The position numbers were made by a program, and so were the translations under genes. A DNA stretch of 64,000 nucleotides from CAZMMV01 sp964637035 (GTDB lineage: Bacteria; Bacillota; Clostridia; Tissierellales; Tissierellaceae). Shown piece by piece: positions 9,252 through 18,093 of the stretch. Under the pieces are notes generated by a model. It was not told the DNA's origin and did not search any database. It saw only the letters and a program-made list of their open reading frames with translations. Each line of letters starts with the position of its first letter. Within the stretch, counting starts at the first letter, position 1. The stretch covers positions 69,638 to 133,637 of the forward strand of contig CAZWTU010000002.1 in assembly GCA_964637035.1 (NCBI GenBank), in the 5' to 3' direction.

Positions 9252-10604
9252 ATGGATTTAAAAAATAAAAATGTTTTAGTTTTAGGGCTTGGCATATCTG
9301 GTTTATCCATTGTTAAAGCATTAGATAAATTACAAGCGGAGATCATAGTACATGATTCTAAAAGTGAAGAAGAGCTAGGTTTGTTTTTTCAGCAGATTAA
9401 AGAAATAAAATTAATAAAGTATTTAAATAATGAAGAAATCAACTTAGCAAATATAGATTTAATAGTAAAAAGCCCAGGAATACCACATAATATTCCTATT
9501 ATAGTTGAGGCTAAAAAGAGAAATATAGAAATAATAACAGATTTAGAGCTTGCCTATAGAATTTCTCCCACTGAAAACTTAATAAGCATAACAGGAACTA
9601 ATGGCAAAACCACTACAACTACATTAGCAGGTGAAATATTTCAAGACAGTGGACTAATGCCATTTGTTGTAGGAAACATAGGTGTAGGGATTTTAGATAA
9701 GATGGTAGAAGCTAAGACTGAAGATATATTTATTATAGAATCTAGTAGTTTTCAATTAGAAGATACTAAATACTTTAGACCAAAAGTTAGTCTTATTTTA
9801 AACATTACATCTGATCATTTGTCATGGCATGGAAATTTAGAAAACTATATTGAAGCTAAGAAAAAAAGCATTGTAAATCAAGAAGAAAATGACTATACAA
9901 TATTAAACTATGATGATAGGGTCTTAAGAAATTTAGGAGAACAATTAATATCAAACATTATTTGGTTTAGTGTAGAAGAAAAGTTAGATCAGGGAGTATA
10001 TATAGATAATGGTTATATAATTATAAAGGAAGGGGAAGACACTATTAAAATTATGAAATTAGAAGATGTCAACCTTCCAGGCAAACATAATTTAGAAAAT
10101 GTATTAGCTAGTATTGCCATAGCCTATGCTATGGAAGTAGATATGGAGACTGTAAAAAACACCATTATGGGATTTAAGGGAGTAGAACATAGAATCGAAT
10201 ATGTTAGGACAATCGATGAAATTTCTTTTTATAATGATTCTAAAGGTACCAATCCAGACTCTACTGTAAAAGCTATTGAAGCTTTAAAACCACCTATAAT
10301 ACTAATAGCAGGTGGATACGACAAAGGTTCTGAATTTGATGAGTTGATAAAATCTTTTAATGGAAAGGTAAAAGACTTGATTTTATTAGGAGAAACAAGG
10401 GAAAAAATAGAAAAATCCGGAAGAAAAAATGGATTTAATAATATACATTTAGTCGATGATATGAAGCAAGCAGTTAAATTATCTTACGAATTAGCTAGTT
10501 CCAATGACAATGTATTACTATCTCCAGCATGCGCATCATGGGGCATGTATAATAATTTTGAAGAAAGAGGAATAGATTTCAAGGACTCCGTCTACAGTCT
10601 ATAG
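9252..10604 (+). CDS. murD: UDP-N-acetylmuramoylalanine--D-glutamate ligase
   Basis: 450 residues from the ATG at 9252, which stands 5 bp after GGTGG. A GTG at 9243 would add three residues and lies inside the ribosome binding site, so it is less likely. MurD attaches D-glutamate to UDP-MurNAc-L-Ala. The dinucleotide-like N-terminal domain starts NVLVLGLGISG, the ATP loop GTNGKTTTT begins near residue 115, and the C-terminal domain has FYNDSKGTNPDSTVKAI. It lies in the mraY-murD-ftsW run with tight spacing. Confidence 0.96.
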   Translation: MDLKNKNVLVLGLGISGLSIVKALDKLQAEIIVHDSKSEEELGLFFQQIKEIKLIKYLNNEEINLANIDLIVKSPGIPHNIPIIVEAKKRNIEIITDLELAYRISPTENLISITGTNGKTTTTTLAGEIFQDSGLMPFVVGNIGVGILDKMVEAKTEDIFIIESSSFQLEDTKYFRPKVSLILNITSDHLSWHGNLENYIEAKKKSIVNQEENDYTILNYDDRVLRNLGEQLISNIIWFSVEEKLDQGVYIDNGYIIIKEGEDTIKIMKLEDVNLPGKHNLENVLASIAIAYAMEVDMETVKNTIMGFKGVEHRIEYVRTIDEISFYNDSKGTNPDSTVKAIEALKPPIILIAGGYDKGSEFDELIKSFNGKVKDLILLGETREKIEKSGRKNGFNNIHLVDDMKQAVKLSYELASSNDNVLLSPACASWGMYNNFEERGIDFKDSVYSL

Positions 10605-10615
10605 GGGGATTTAAT

Positions 10616-11743
10616 ATGGGTAAAAAGAAATCTTTAAAAAGCAAAAAAGCAGTAGATTTCACATTACTTATGGTCGCATTACTTTTAGTTTTTATCGGAA
10701 TAATAATGGTATTTAGTGCTAGTTGGCCAGAAGCAATGCAAGAATTTGATGATAGCTATCATTTTTTAAAAAAACAACTATTTTCTGCTGGTGTAGGATT
10801 ATTTGGACTTCTAATATGTATGAATATAAATTATAAAACTTGGCAGAAATATTCTTGGCTGGTTTTTCTTTTCTCATTAGCCTTAGGTGTTCTAATATTT
10901 TCATCCTTGGGCAAGGAGTCAGGAGGGGCTAGACGGTGGATAGATTTAGGATTTATTACATTTATGCCTTCTGATTTTATAAAAATTGGTTCAATTATAT
11001 TTTTGTCTAGTTTTTTATCCAATAAAAAGAATAAGATTTCTACACTTGCGCAGGGAACATTACCTGTCCTAGCTATTATAGGATTGTCTTGTGGAATGAT
11101 TTACATACAAAAAGATTTTGGTACAACAATAACACTAGGGGCTACTCTTATGAGTATATTCTTTGTTGCTGGAATAAACCTATTTCATTTAGTTTTAATG
11201 ATGGGTGGAGCAGGAGGTTTAGGTTTTTTAGCCTTACAAGGGGAAAAAAATGCTTATAGAATGAGAAGGATAACTGTATTTAGAGATCCATTCGTTGATA
11301 AGCTAGGAGCTGGATATCAGGCTGTACAATCCCTATATGCATTAGGGTCTGGTGGTCTATTTGGCTTAGGGTTGGGAAAGAGTAGACAAAAGTTTTTTTA
11401 CATACCAGAAGCCTATAATGATTTTATATTTTCTATTATTGGAGAAGAATTAGGATTTTTAGGATCTTTTATTGTAATACTACTCTTTATTATACTTATT
11501 TGGAGGGGTATGAGAATTGCACTTAGCATAGAAGATACTTTTGGCTGTTATTTAGCAACTGGTATAACTGCACTTATAACTATTCAAACATTGATTCATA
11601 TTGCAGTAGTAACATCATCTATACCAACAACAGGAATTACACTACCTTTTGTTTCCTTTGGAGGTACATCTTTAATGGTATATATGTCTATAATAGGAAT
11701 ACTTTTAAATATTTCTAGACATGCAAAGTTAGATAGGAGTTGA
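10616..11743 (+). CDS. ftsW: FtsW/SpoVE family lipid II polymerase (SEDS)
   Basis: 375 residues with about ten membrane segments. SEDS proteins polymerise lipid II and work with a cognate class B PBP, here most likely the product of 4525-6690. Visible SEDS signatures are GGARRWIDLGFITFMPSDFIKI, YQAVQSLYALGSGGLFGLGLG, IPEAYNDFIFSIIGEELG and TGITLPFVSFGGTS. Its place between murD and murG is where Bacillus has spoVE, so the protein may act in division, cortex synthesis or both. Confidence 0.93.
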   Translation: MGKKKSLKSKKAVDFTLLMVALLLVFIGIIMVFSASWPEAMQEFDDSYHFLKKQLFSAGVGLFGLLICMNINYKTWQKYSWLVFLFSLALGVLIFSSLGKESGGARRWIDLGFITFMPSDFIKIGSIIFLSSFLSNKKNKISTLAQGTLPVLAIIGLSCGMIYIQKDFGTTITLGATLMSIFFVAGINLFHLVLMMGGAGGLGFLALQGEKNAYRMRRITVFRDPFVDKLGAGYQAVQSLYALGSGGLFGLGLGKSRQKFFYIPEAYNDFIFSIIGEELGFLGSFIVILLFIILIWRGMRIALSIEDTFGCYLATGITALITIQTLIHIAVVTSSIPTTGITLPFVSFGGTSLMVYMSIIGILLNISRHAKLDRS

Positions 11744-11747
11744 AAAT

Positions 11748-12854
11748 ATGAAATATTTAATTACAGGCGGTGGCACTGGGGGACATATTTATCCAGCCCT
11801 TGCAATTGCAAATGAAATAAAGTCAAGGGAAAAGGATTGTGAAATTTTATATGTAGGTACAGAACAAGGATTAGAGGCTGAACTAGTAGGTAAAGCTGGA
11901 TTAAAATTTAGGACAATTAGAGTAAAAGGTATGCCTAGGAAGATAAATAAGGATTTTTTTCTAGCAGGCAAAGAACTTTTGCTGGGAATAAATGATGCCA
12001 GAAAGATAATCAATGAATTCAAACCAGATATAGTTATAGGGACAGGAGGTTATGTTTGCGGACCTGTAGTATATATGGCAAAAAAGAAAAAAATACCTGG
12101 AATTATTCATGAACAAAATGCCTTTCCAGGGATTACAAACAAAATATTATCAAGATATGTTGATAAAGTAGCTGCTAGTTTTGAAGAGTCAAAGAAATAT
12201 TTTAAATATCCAGATAGAGTCTCTTTAACGGGTAATCCAATAAGAAAAGAAATATTGGAAATTGACAAAAAATTAGCTTATAAAGAATTAAGCATAGATA
12301 AGTCAATTCCATTTATATTGTCATTTGGAGGTAGTGGGGGACAGGAAAAACTTAATAATGAAATGTATAATTTTGTAAAAAGGGCAAACAAAACAAAAAC
12401 ATTACAAGTTATGCATGTAACTGGGAAAAGGCATTATGACGAATTTATAAGCAAATTAGAGGAAGACAATATAATTTTAAATAAAAATATAAAAGTATTA
12501 CCCTATTTACATGAAATGCCCCAGGCAATAAATATTGCTTCAATGGTGATAACATCTGCTGGAGCCATTACCTTAGCCGAAATATCCGCTCTTGGTCTAC
12601 CAAGTATATTAATCCCTAAAGCCTATACAGCTGAAAACCATCAAGAGTACAATGCAAGAGCATTTGAAAAACAGGGAGCATCTATTTTAGTACTAGAGGA
12701 GGATTTGAAAGGTGATACCTTATGGGGTATTATATATAATATCATTAATGATAAGGAAAAACTTTTACTGATGGGAAAGCGTAGTAAGGAATTAGGAAAT
12801 ATAGATGCAACTAATAAAATATATAAAGTGATAAAATCTACAATAAATAAATAA
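11748..12854 (+). CDS. murG: UDP-GlcNAc:MurNAc-pentapeptide-undecaprenyl-PP GlcNAc transferase
   Basis: 368 residues. MurG converts lipid I to lipid II at the cytoplasmic face. It has two Rossmann domains, with the N-terminal glycine loop GGGTGGHIYPALAIA (residues 7-21), the second glycine loop SFGGSGGQEKLN and the UDP-GlcNAc-binding segment SAGAITLAEISALGLPSILIP. It starts 4 bp after the ftsW stop and is translationally close to it. Confidence 0.97.
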   Translation: MKYLITGGGTGGHIYPALAIANEIKSREKDCEILYVGTEQGLEAELVGKAGLKFRTIRVKGMPRKINKDFFLAGKELLLGINDARKIINEFKPDIVIGTGGYVCGPVVYMAKKKKIPGIIHEQNAFPGITNKILSRYVDKVAASFEESKKYFKYPDRVSLTGNPIRKEILEIDKKLAYKELSIDKSIPFILSFGGSGGQEKLNNEMYNFVKRANKTKTLQVMHVTGKRHYDEFISKLEEDNIILNKNIKVLPYLHEMPQAINIASMVITSAGAITLAEISALGLPSILIPKAYTAENHQEYNARAFEKQGASILVLEEDLKGDTLWGIIYNIINDKEKLLLMGKRSKELGNIDATNKIYKVIKSTINK

Positions 12855-12924
12855 CTTGTAACTCCATTTAACCATCTGCATAATATGGTCATATACTTAT
12901 CTATATGTATATGGAGGTGGTTAG

Positions 12925-14178
12925 GTGGAAAAGTATATTATTAATGGAGGAAATAAACTATCAGGTGAAGTATCGATTTATGGTGCTAAAAATGCAGTGT
13001 TACCAATTTTAGCTGCAACTGTAATAGGTGGTAATAAAAGTACATTGCTTAATGTTCCTAACTTAAGGGATGTTAATATAATGGAAGACATACTCATATC
13101 TTTAGGATGCAATGTACAGAGAATGGGTAATACTATGGTAGTTGATTCCAGTACTTTAAGTGAAGTAGTAGTACCAGAAGATTTAGTCAGAGAAATGAGA
13201 TCTTCTATTATTCTTATGGGTGCTCTTCTTGCCAGGGGGGGAGAAGCTGTTCTTTCTTATCCAGGGGGTTGTGAAATTGGACCTAGACCCATAGATTTAC
13301 ACCTTAAAGCTCTTAGAAGTATGGGAGCAGAAATAGAGGAGTCACATGGATTACTACATTGTAAAAGCAAGGGGCTAAAGGGCTGTGATATACAATTAGA
13401 TTATCCTTCTGTAGGTGCAACTGAAAATATAATATTGGCAGGAGTAACAGCTGAAGGAACAACTGTAATTAGGAACGCAGCAAGGGAACCAGAGATAATA
13501 GATTTGCAAAGTTACTTAAATAAGGCCGGGGCTAAGGTCTCAGGTGCGGGAACTTCAATTATTACAATCGAAGGGATAAAGAAACTTAAAAACTTAAGTC
13601 ATAGTATAATTCCTGATAGAATTGTAGCAGGTACATTTATGACTGCTGCTGTAATAACTGGGGGAGATGTTATAATTAATAATATTGTGGTGGAGCATAT
13701 CCAAAGTATTATTGCTAAATTTAAAGAAGCAGGGGCAACAATATATTCCAATAGTAGTTCTATAAAGGTATCAGGTCCCAAGAAAGTGAATGCAATAGAA
13801 ATGCTACAAACACTTCCTTATCCTGGCTTTCCCACGGATATGCAAGCACAAGTTATGTCTCTACTATCAATCGCTAGTGGAACAAGTATTATTTCTGAAA
13901 CTGTATTTGAAAATAGGTTTAAACATGCTGAGGAATTAAGTCGGATGGGTGCTAATATAAAAACCTTTGGTAAAGTGGCAGTTATTAATGGTGTTAGAGA
14001 ATTAACAGGGGCTAAGACTTCAGCAAAAGACTTAAGAGGTGGTGCATCACTTGTTTTAGCTGGGCTAGTAGCTAAAGGTACAACGGAAATTAAAAATATA
14101 TATCACATTGAAAGAGGCTACGAAGATTTCCATCTAAGGCTAAGAGACTTAGGTGCAGATATTGTGAAGACTAAATAG
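12925..14178 (+). CDS. murA: UDP-N-acetylglucosamine 1-carboxyvinyltransferase
   Basis: 417 residues from a GTG start behind GGAGGTGG. MurA makes the first committed step of peptidoglycan synthesis by transferring enolpyruvate from PEP to UDP-GlcNAc. The catalytic, fosfomycin-reactive cysteine is present as C116 in YPGGCEIGPRP, and the N-terminal K-N pair (GAKNAVLPILAA) is intact. The gene occupies the slot where many genomes place murC and murB, which are absent here. Small inverted repeats (CATATAC / GTATATG, 12890-12913) lie just before the ribosome binding site. Confidence 0.96.
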   Translation: MEKYIINGGNKLSGEVSIYGAKNAVLPILAATVIGGNKSTLLNVPNLRDVNIMEDILISLGCNVQRMGNTMVVDSSTLSEVVVPEDLVREMRSSIILMGALLARGGEAVLSYPGGCEIGPRPIDLHLKALRSMGAEIEESHGLLHCKSKGLKGCDIQLDYPSVGATENIILAGVTAEGTTVIRNAAREPEIIDLQSYLNKAGAKVSGAGTSIITIEGIKKLKNLSHSIIPDRIVAGTFMTAAVITGGDVIINNIVVEHIQSIIAKFKEAGATIYSNSSSIKVSGPKKVNAIEMLQTLPYPGFPTDMQAQVMSLLSIASGTSIISETVFENRFKHAEELSRMGANIKTFGKVAVINGVRELTGAKTSAKDLRGGASLVLAGLVAKGTTEIKNIYHIERGYEDFHLRLRDLGADIVKTK

Positions 14179-14225
14179 CAGCTTTTGCTGCTAGAAGTCT
14201 ATTGGGACAAGCCAGAGGTGAGACT

Positions 14226-14981
14226 ATGAAAAAACTAACTAGGGTTCAAAGAAAAAAAAGAAGAAGAAGAATTTTTATTCGGATTATCTTATTATTATTT
14301 TTAGTATTTTTAGTGTTTATCTTAACATTAAAAACAGATTTATTTTTAATAGATAATATAAAAGTCATGGGGAATAATAAAATTTTACATACTACTATAA
14401 TAGATGTTTCAAATATAGAATATAATGAAAACATATTTAAAATAAACATAAAGGATAGTATAAAAAACATGGAAGAACTACCTTATGTAAAGGAAGCCAT
14501 GGTTAAAAGAAAGTTTCCAAAAAGTATTATTATGGAGATAATAGAGAGAAAAGAGGCTTTGCAGGTAAAAAACATTTCTTCTTTTGTTATTATTGACAAA
14601 GAAGGGTATATATTAGATATTGTAGATGAGAAAAAGGAAGGGTTACCTGAATTTATAGGATTTGAAGTTGGCAAAAAATCACCTGGTGAGAATTTTTTTT
14701 CTGATATTGAAGGTATAAATGTGGATTTTATAGAAGAAGGACAAAGGTTAAACATGTTGGTAAAGATGGAAGAAGTTTACATGTCAGAAAATAACAACAT
14801 AAATATTTTGCTTTTGAATGGTATAGATGTTGCATTTGGTACTATAGATAATGTAAAATATAAGTTAGGCCTATTAAAAGAAGTTTTAAAGGATATAGAA
14901 AAAAAGAATTTGCAATGTAAAATGATTTTAATGGATAGAGGAGAAAATCCTGTGATAGTGTTAGAGGAAGAGGAGGGGTAA
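14226..14981 (+). CDS. ftsQ: Cell division protein FtsQ/DivIB
   Basis: 251 residues from the ATG at 14226, chosen because GAGGTGAG lies directly upstream; an ATG at 14202 has no such site. A very basic N terminus (VQRKKRRRRIF) precedes one membrane helix (about 16-37) and a POTRA domain starting FLIDNIKVMGNNKI. The remainder matches the FtsQ/DivIB beta domain. It joins FtsL/DivIC in the divisome. It lies after murA and is followed 1 bp later by the first DUF881 gene. Confidence 0.9.
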   Translation: MKKLTRVQRKKRRRRIFIRIILLLFLVFLVFILTLKTDLFLIDNIKVMGNNKILHTTIIDVSNIEYNENIFKINIKDSIKNMEELPYVKEAMVKRKFPKSIIMEIIERKEALQVKNISSFVIIDKEGYILDIVDEKKEGLPEFIGFEVGKKSPGENFFSDIEGINVDFIEEGQRLNMLVKMEEVYMSENNNINILLLNGIDVAFGTIDNVKYKLGLLKEVLKDIEKKNLQCKMILMDRGENPVIVLEEEEG

Positions 14982-14982
14982 A

Positions 14983-15714
14983 ATGAAAAAGTGGAGTAAT
15001 TACATAGCCTTAGGATTAATATCAATGTTTTTAGGATTAATTTTATCCATCCAATTTAAAACAGTAACAAATACAACAGGAGAGGGAATATTGCCTACAC
15101 AAAGGGCTCAACAATTGGCAATAGAGTTAAAAAGAGTTCAAGAAGAAAGAAACTCCCAAATTAATATAATTGATGAATTAGAAACAAAGATAAAACAGTA
15201 TGAGAGTCAAGAAGCTGATAAAAACGTGTATACAGAAAATTTATATAAAGATACAATGAAATATAGGATGTTGGCGGGCTACTTAGATTTAGAAGGACCT
15301 GGAGTTGTAATCGAGATAAATGATCCACCAGTAGACTTGCAATTTGGTGATGAATTTACTCTTGTTGATGATTTAGAATTAGTCTTACAGGTTATATCTG
15401 TATTAAATGCCGCAGATGCTGAAGCTATATCTATAAATGATCAAAGATATACTTCATTTACAGAAATAGAAAAAGCTGGCAACCATATAGAGATTAATGG
15501 TGCATCTACTAATTCACCAATTATAATAAAAGCCATAGGAGACGCTCAAAAACTAGAATCCGCCTTAAATTTAAAGGGAGGAATAGTTCAGTGGCTTAGA
15601 AACTATGATTATATAGTTCAAGTAAACAAAGAGAAAATAGTAGAGATACCAAAATCTAGAAAGATTAAGGAGTTTATTTATTCTAGTCCCATAGAAGAAA
15701 ATGCAAACAAATAG
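14983..15714 (+). CDS. DUF881 family protein (YlxW/YlxX-like)
   Basis: 243 residues. An N-terminal membrane helix (about 5-23) is followed by a coiled coil (QQLAIELKRVQEERNSQINIIDELETKIKQYE), then the DUF881 core with LDLEGPGVVIEINDP, AADAEAISINDQRYTSFTEI and ININGASTNSPIIIKAIGD-like segments. The protein is predicted to be anchored and extracytoplasmic. The family is conserved next to ftsQ and ftsZ in Firmicutes, but its molecular function is not established. It is a tandem paralogue of the next gene. Confidence 0.88.
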   Translation: MKKWSNYIALGLISMFLGLILSIQFKTVTNTTGEGILPTQRAQQLAIELKRVQEERNSQINIIDELETKIKQYESQEADKNVYTENLYKDTMKYRMLAGYLDLEGPGVVIEINDPPVDLQFGDEFTLVDDLELVLQVISVLNAADAEAISINDQRYTSFTEIEKAGNHIEINGASTNSPIIIKAIGDAQKLESALNLKGGIVQWLRNYDYIVQVNKEKIVEIPKSRKIKEFIYSSPIEENANK

Positions 15715-15725
15715 GGGAGATAATA

Positions 15726-16451
15726 ATGAAAAAAAACAATGGGAAAATCATCTTAATTTTATTTAGTATTATATTAGGATTTTTTATTACTATACAAATA
15801 AAGATGAAAGTGGAATTTTATGCTCCCGTTACTATAAATACCTTGCAAGCAACAAAAAATGAAATTGATAGCATATATAAGGAAATAATAGAACTAGAAG
15901 GTATAATTAGAGATAAAGAAGAAAAAATGATGATATTAGAAAACATTTCAAAGGGTGACGATAATATAATTGATATACTAATACAAGATACTGTAATAAA
16001 TAAGGTACATTCAGGTGAAACGGATCTTATAGGTCCAGGTATTGTAATAGAAATGTATGACAATCAGGAAAAAAGAGAATGGTGGTTTAATATTAATAAT
16101 GATTTAATTCATGATGTAGATATATTAAATATAATTAATGATTTGAGAATAGCTGGTGCTGAAGCTATAAGTATCAATGGAGAAAGAGTAATTTCATCTT
16201 CTGAGGTAAAGTGTGCAGGACCAGTTGTAAGAATAAATGGTAATTCTTCAGCCACACCTTTTGTTATAAAAGCAATTGGAGACCCTAAATTATTAACTGC
16301 TTCCGTACTAGCACCTGGGACTAATGGGGATATATTTAAAAATGTTTATTATAAGGGTTTCGATGTAAAAGTAGAAGATGAGGTAAAAATTCCTGCATAT
16401 AGGGGTTTATTTGATTTTAAATACGCAAAACCGTTAGGGGAGGGAGATTAA
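15726..16451 (+). CDS. DUF881 family protein, second tandem copy
   Basis: 241 residues with the same layout as its neighbour: membrane helix (about 8-26), coiled coil (NEIDSIYKEIIELEGIIRDKEEKM) and the DUF881 core (DLIGPGIVIEMYDN, IAGAEAISINGERVISSSEV, PVVRINGNSSATPFVIKAIGDP). The two copies are clearly paralogous but divergent, consistent with an old duplication as in ylxW/ylxX of Bacillus. The stop is 1 bp from the sbp-like start region. Confidence 0.88.
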   Translation: MKKNNGKIILILFSIILGFFITIQIKMKVEFYAPVTINTLQATKNEIDSIYKEIIELEGIIRDKEEKMMILENISKGDDNIIDILIQDTVINKVHSGETDLIGPGIVIEMYDNQEKREWWFNINNDLIHDVDILNIINDLRIAGAEAISINGERVISSSEVKCAGPVVRINGNSSATPFVIKAIGDPKLLTASVLAPGTNGDIFKNVYYKGFDVKVEDEVKIPAYRGLFDFKYAKPLGEGD

Positions 16452-16452
16452 A

Positions 16453-16809
16453 TTGATTTTTGCAATTATTGGAATAGCAATTGGAGTTTTAATTGGTGTT
16501 TATTTACCCTTTACTTACAATGCTACATATTCCCTTTATGTTTCAGTAGCTATTTTAGCTTGTTTAGATTCAGTTTTTGGTGGAATAAGGGCAAACTTAG
16601 ATAAACAATTTAATGTAAGTATTTTTATTTCAGGTTTTTTTGGAAATGCAATAATAGCAGCATTTTTGGCATATTTAGGTGATAGATTGGGAGTACCATT
16701 ATACTATGCAGCAATATTTACATTTGGTGGAAGGTTATTTGAAAACTTTGCAAAGATAAGAAGAAGTCTATTGTTTAGTAGAAAAGAATCTAAATTAAAT
16801 AAAGATTAA
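16453..16809 (+). CDS. sbp: Small basic protein family (Sbp, DUF1290)
   Basis: 118 residues from a TTG start behind GGGGAGGGAG. It is a small membrane protein with three to four hydrophobic segments and a basic C-terminal tail (RSLLFSRKESKLNKD), containing ACLDSVFGGIRANLDKQFN and AAIFTFGGRLFENFAKIRR. In Bacillus the equivalent sits between ylxX and ftsA-ftsZ. Function is unknown. Here ftsZ follows directly and no ftsA intervenes. Confidence 0.85.
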   Translation: MIFAIIGIAIGVLIGVYLPFTYNATYSLYVSVAILACLDSVFGGIRANLDKQFNVSIFISGFFGNAIIAAFLAYLGDRLGVPLYYAAIFTFGGRLFENFAKIRRSLLFSRKESKLNKD

Positions 16810-16858
16810 TTTAAATATAAAATAAGAATTAGCTACTATAAGATAAGGGGGAAAATAT

Positions 16859-17965
16859 ATGTTTGATTTTGATGTTGATGTAGACCAATTTGCTAAAATA
16901 AAAGTAATCGGGGTTGGTGGCGGTGGAAACAATGCTGTGAATAGAATGATAGATTCAGGATTAAGAGGTATTGATTTTATCGCCATGAATACAGATAGAC
17001 AAGCCTTATATTCATCTAGGGCAGAAGTAAAATTGCAATTAGGTGAAAAACTTACTAGGGGATTAGGAGCTGGTGCTAATCCAGAAGTTGGCTTAAAAGC
17101 TGCAGAAGAAAATAGAAATGAAATATTAGAATCCTTAAAAGGTGCAGATATGATATTTATTACCGCAGGTATGGGTGGGGGTACAGGTACTGGCGCAGCC
17201 CCTGTAGTAGCTGAGATAGCAAAGGAACTAGGAGTACTTACAGTAGGGGTTGTGACTAAACCCTTTACATTCGAAGGCCCAAAAAGACTAAAGCAAGCCG
17301 AGGAAGGTATAAATGAATTAAAGGATAGAGTAGATACTTTAGTTACAATTCCAAACGATAGACTACTTCAAATAGCTGATAAAAAGACAACTATGGTAGA
17401 GGCATTTGTTATGGCCGATGAAGTACTTAAACAAGGTATACAAGGTATATCAGATTTAATTGCTGTACCAAACCTTATTAACTTAGACTTTGCAGATGTG
17501 AAGACTATTATGGAAGATAAGGGTATAGCACATATGGGTATTGGTATGGCCACTGGAGATAATAGGGCTACAGATGCAGCAAAGCAAGCTATAAAATCTC
17601 CATTATTAGAGACTTCCATTGAAGGTGCAAAATCAGTATTATTAAATATTACTGGTGGACCTGATTTAGGAATTTTTGAAGTAAATGAGGCCGCTGACTT
17701 AATAAGATCATCAGTGGATAAGGATGCAAATATTATTTTTGGTGCTGGAATAGATGAAAATTTAAAAGAGGAAATAAAAATAACTGTTATTGCGACAGGT
17801 TTTGATAATGTTAATTTGTCAAGAAATGCAGTAAATTCAACTAAAACTGAAGTAAATTCTGATAAGGATGTAAGAGAAGAAGTGGCATCTTCATTAGATG
17901 AAGAGGATGAACTAGACATTCCCATATTTCTTAGAAGAAGGGATAAAAATAAAGATAGAAAATAA
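16859..17965 (+). CDS. ftsZ: Cell division protein FtsZ
   Basis: 368 residues. FtsZ is the tubulin-like GTPase that forms the Z ring. The GTP-binding tubulin signature GGGTGTG is at residues 106-112, the N-terminal nucleotide site is GVGGGGNNAVNRM, and the T7 loop region DLIAVPNLINLDFADVKTIM is intact. The C-terminal conserved peptide reads DELDIPIFLRRR, which normally binds FtsA, SepF and ZapD-type partners. The ribosome binding site is AAGGGGG, and a strong terminator follows. Confidence 0.98.
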   Translation: MFDFDVDVDQFAKIKVIGVGGGGNNAVNRMIDSGLRGIDFIAMNTDRQALYSSRAEVKLQLGEKLTRGLGAGANPEVGLKAAEENRNEILESLKGADMIFITAGMGGGTGTGAAPVVAEIAKELGVLTVGVVTKPFTFEGPKRLKQAEEGINELKDRVDTLVTIPNDRLLQIADKKTTMVEAFVMADEVLKQGIQGISDLIAVPNLINLDFADVKTIMEDKGIAHMGIGMATGDNRATDAAKQAIKSPLLETSIEGAKSVLLNITGGPDLGIFEVNEAADLIRSSVDKDANIIFGAGIDENLKEEIKITVIATGFDNVNLSRNAVNSTKTEVNSDKDVREEVASSLDEEDELDIPIFLRRRDKNKDRK

Positions 17966-17971
17966 ATTAAT

Positions 17972-18010
17972 AAAAAAAAGTGTATCTTTTGACGAGATAC
18001 ACTTTTTTTA
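17972..18010 (+). terminator. Intrinsic terminator after ftsZ
   Basis: A 14-bp stem (AAAAAAGTGTATCT / AGATACACTTTTTT) with a TTTGACG loop ends in a T run. It closes the dcw cluster. Confidence 0.93.
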
Positions 18011-18013
18011 TTG

Positions 18014-18060
18014 TCCACAATGTGACAAATAAATCAAGCTTTATGTTTTATAATAAATAT
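18014..18060 (+). promoter_or_regulatory. Candidate spoIIG promoter with long spacer and 0A-like boxes
   Basis: A TATAAT -10 lies at 18049-18054, and a GTGACA -35-like hexamer lies at 18022-18027, giving a 21-bp spacer. The Bacillus spoIIG promoter likewise has an over-long spacer (22 bp) and needs Spo0A~P. Two degenerate 0A-like sequences are nearby: TTGTCCAC on the + strand (18012-18019) and TTTGTCAC on the - strand (18022-18029). Each matches about 5 of 7 core bases of TGTCGAA, so Spo0A binding is only a suggestion. Confidence 0.4.
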
Positions 18061-18093
18061 ATGTACATATTATAAGACTAGGGGGAAGTTTAA

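Noticed and set aside
17368..18018. 216-residue open frame antisense to ftsZ
   Set aside because: Lies entirely across ftsZ and its terminator, serine-rich low-complexity product, no ribosome binding site; a shadow of the real gene.
18018..18033. 16-nt match between the spoIIGA and degV upstream regions (also at 37909-37924)
   Set aside because: In AT-rich DNA of this size a few identical 16-mers are expected by chance; the degV copy has no correctly spaced -10.
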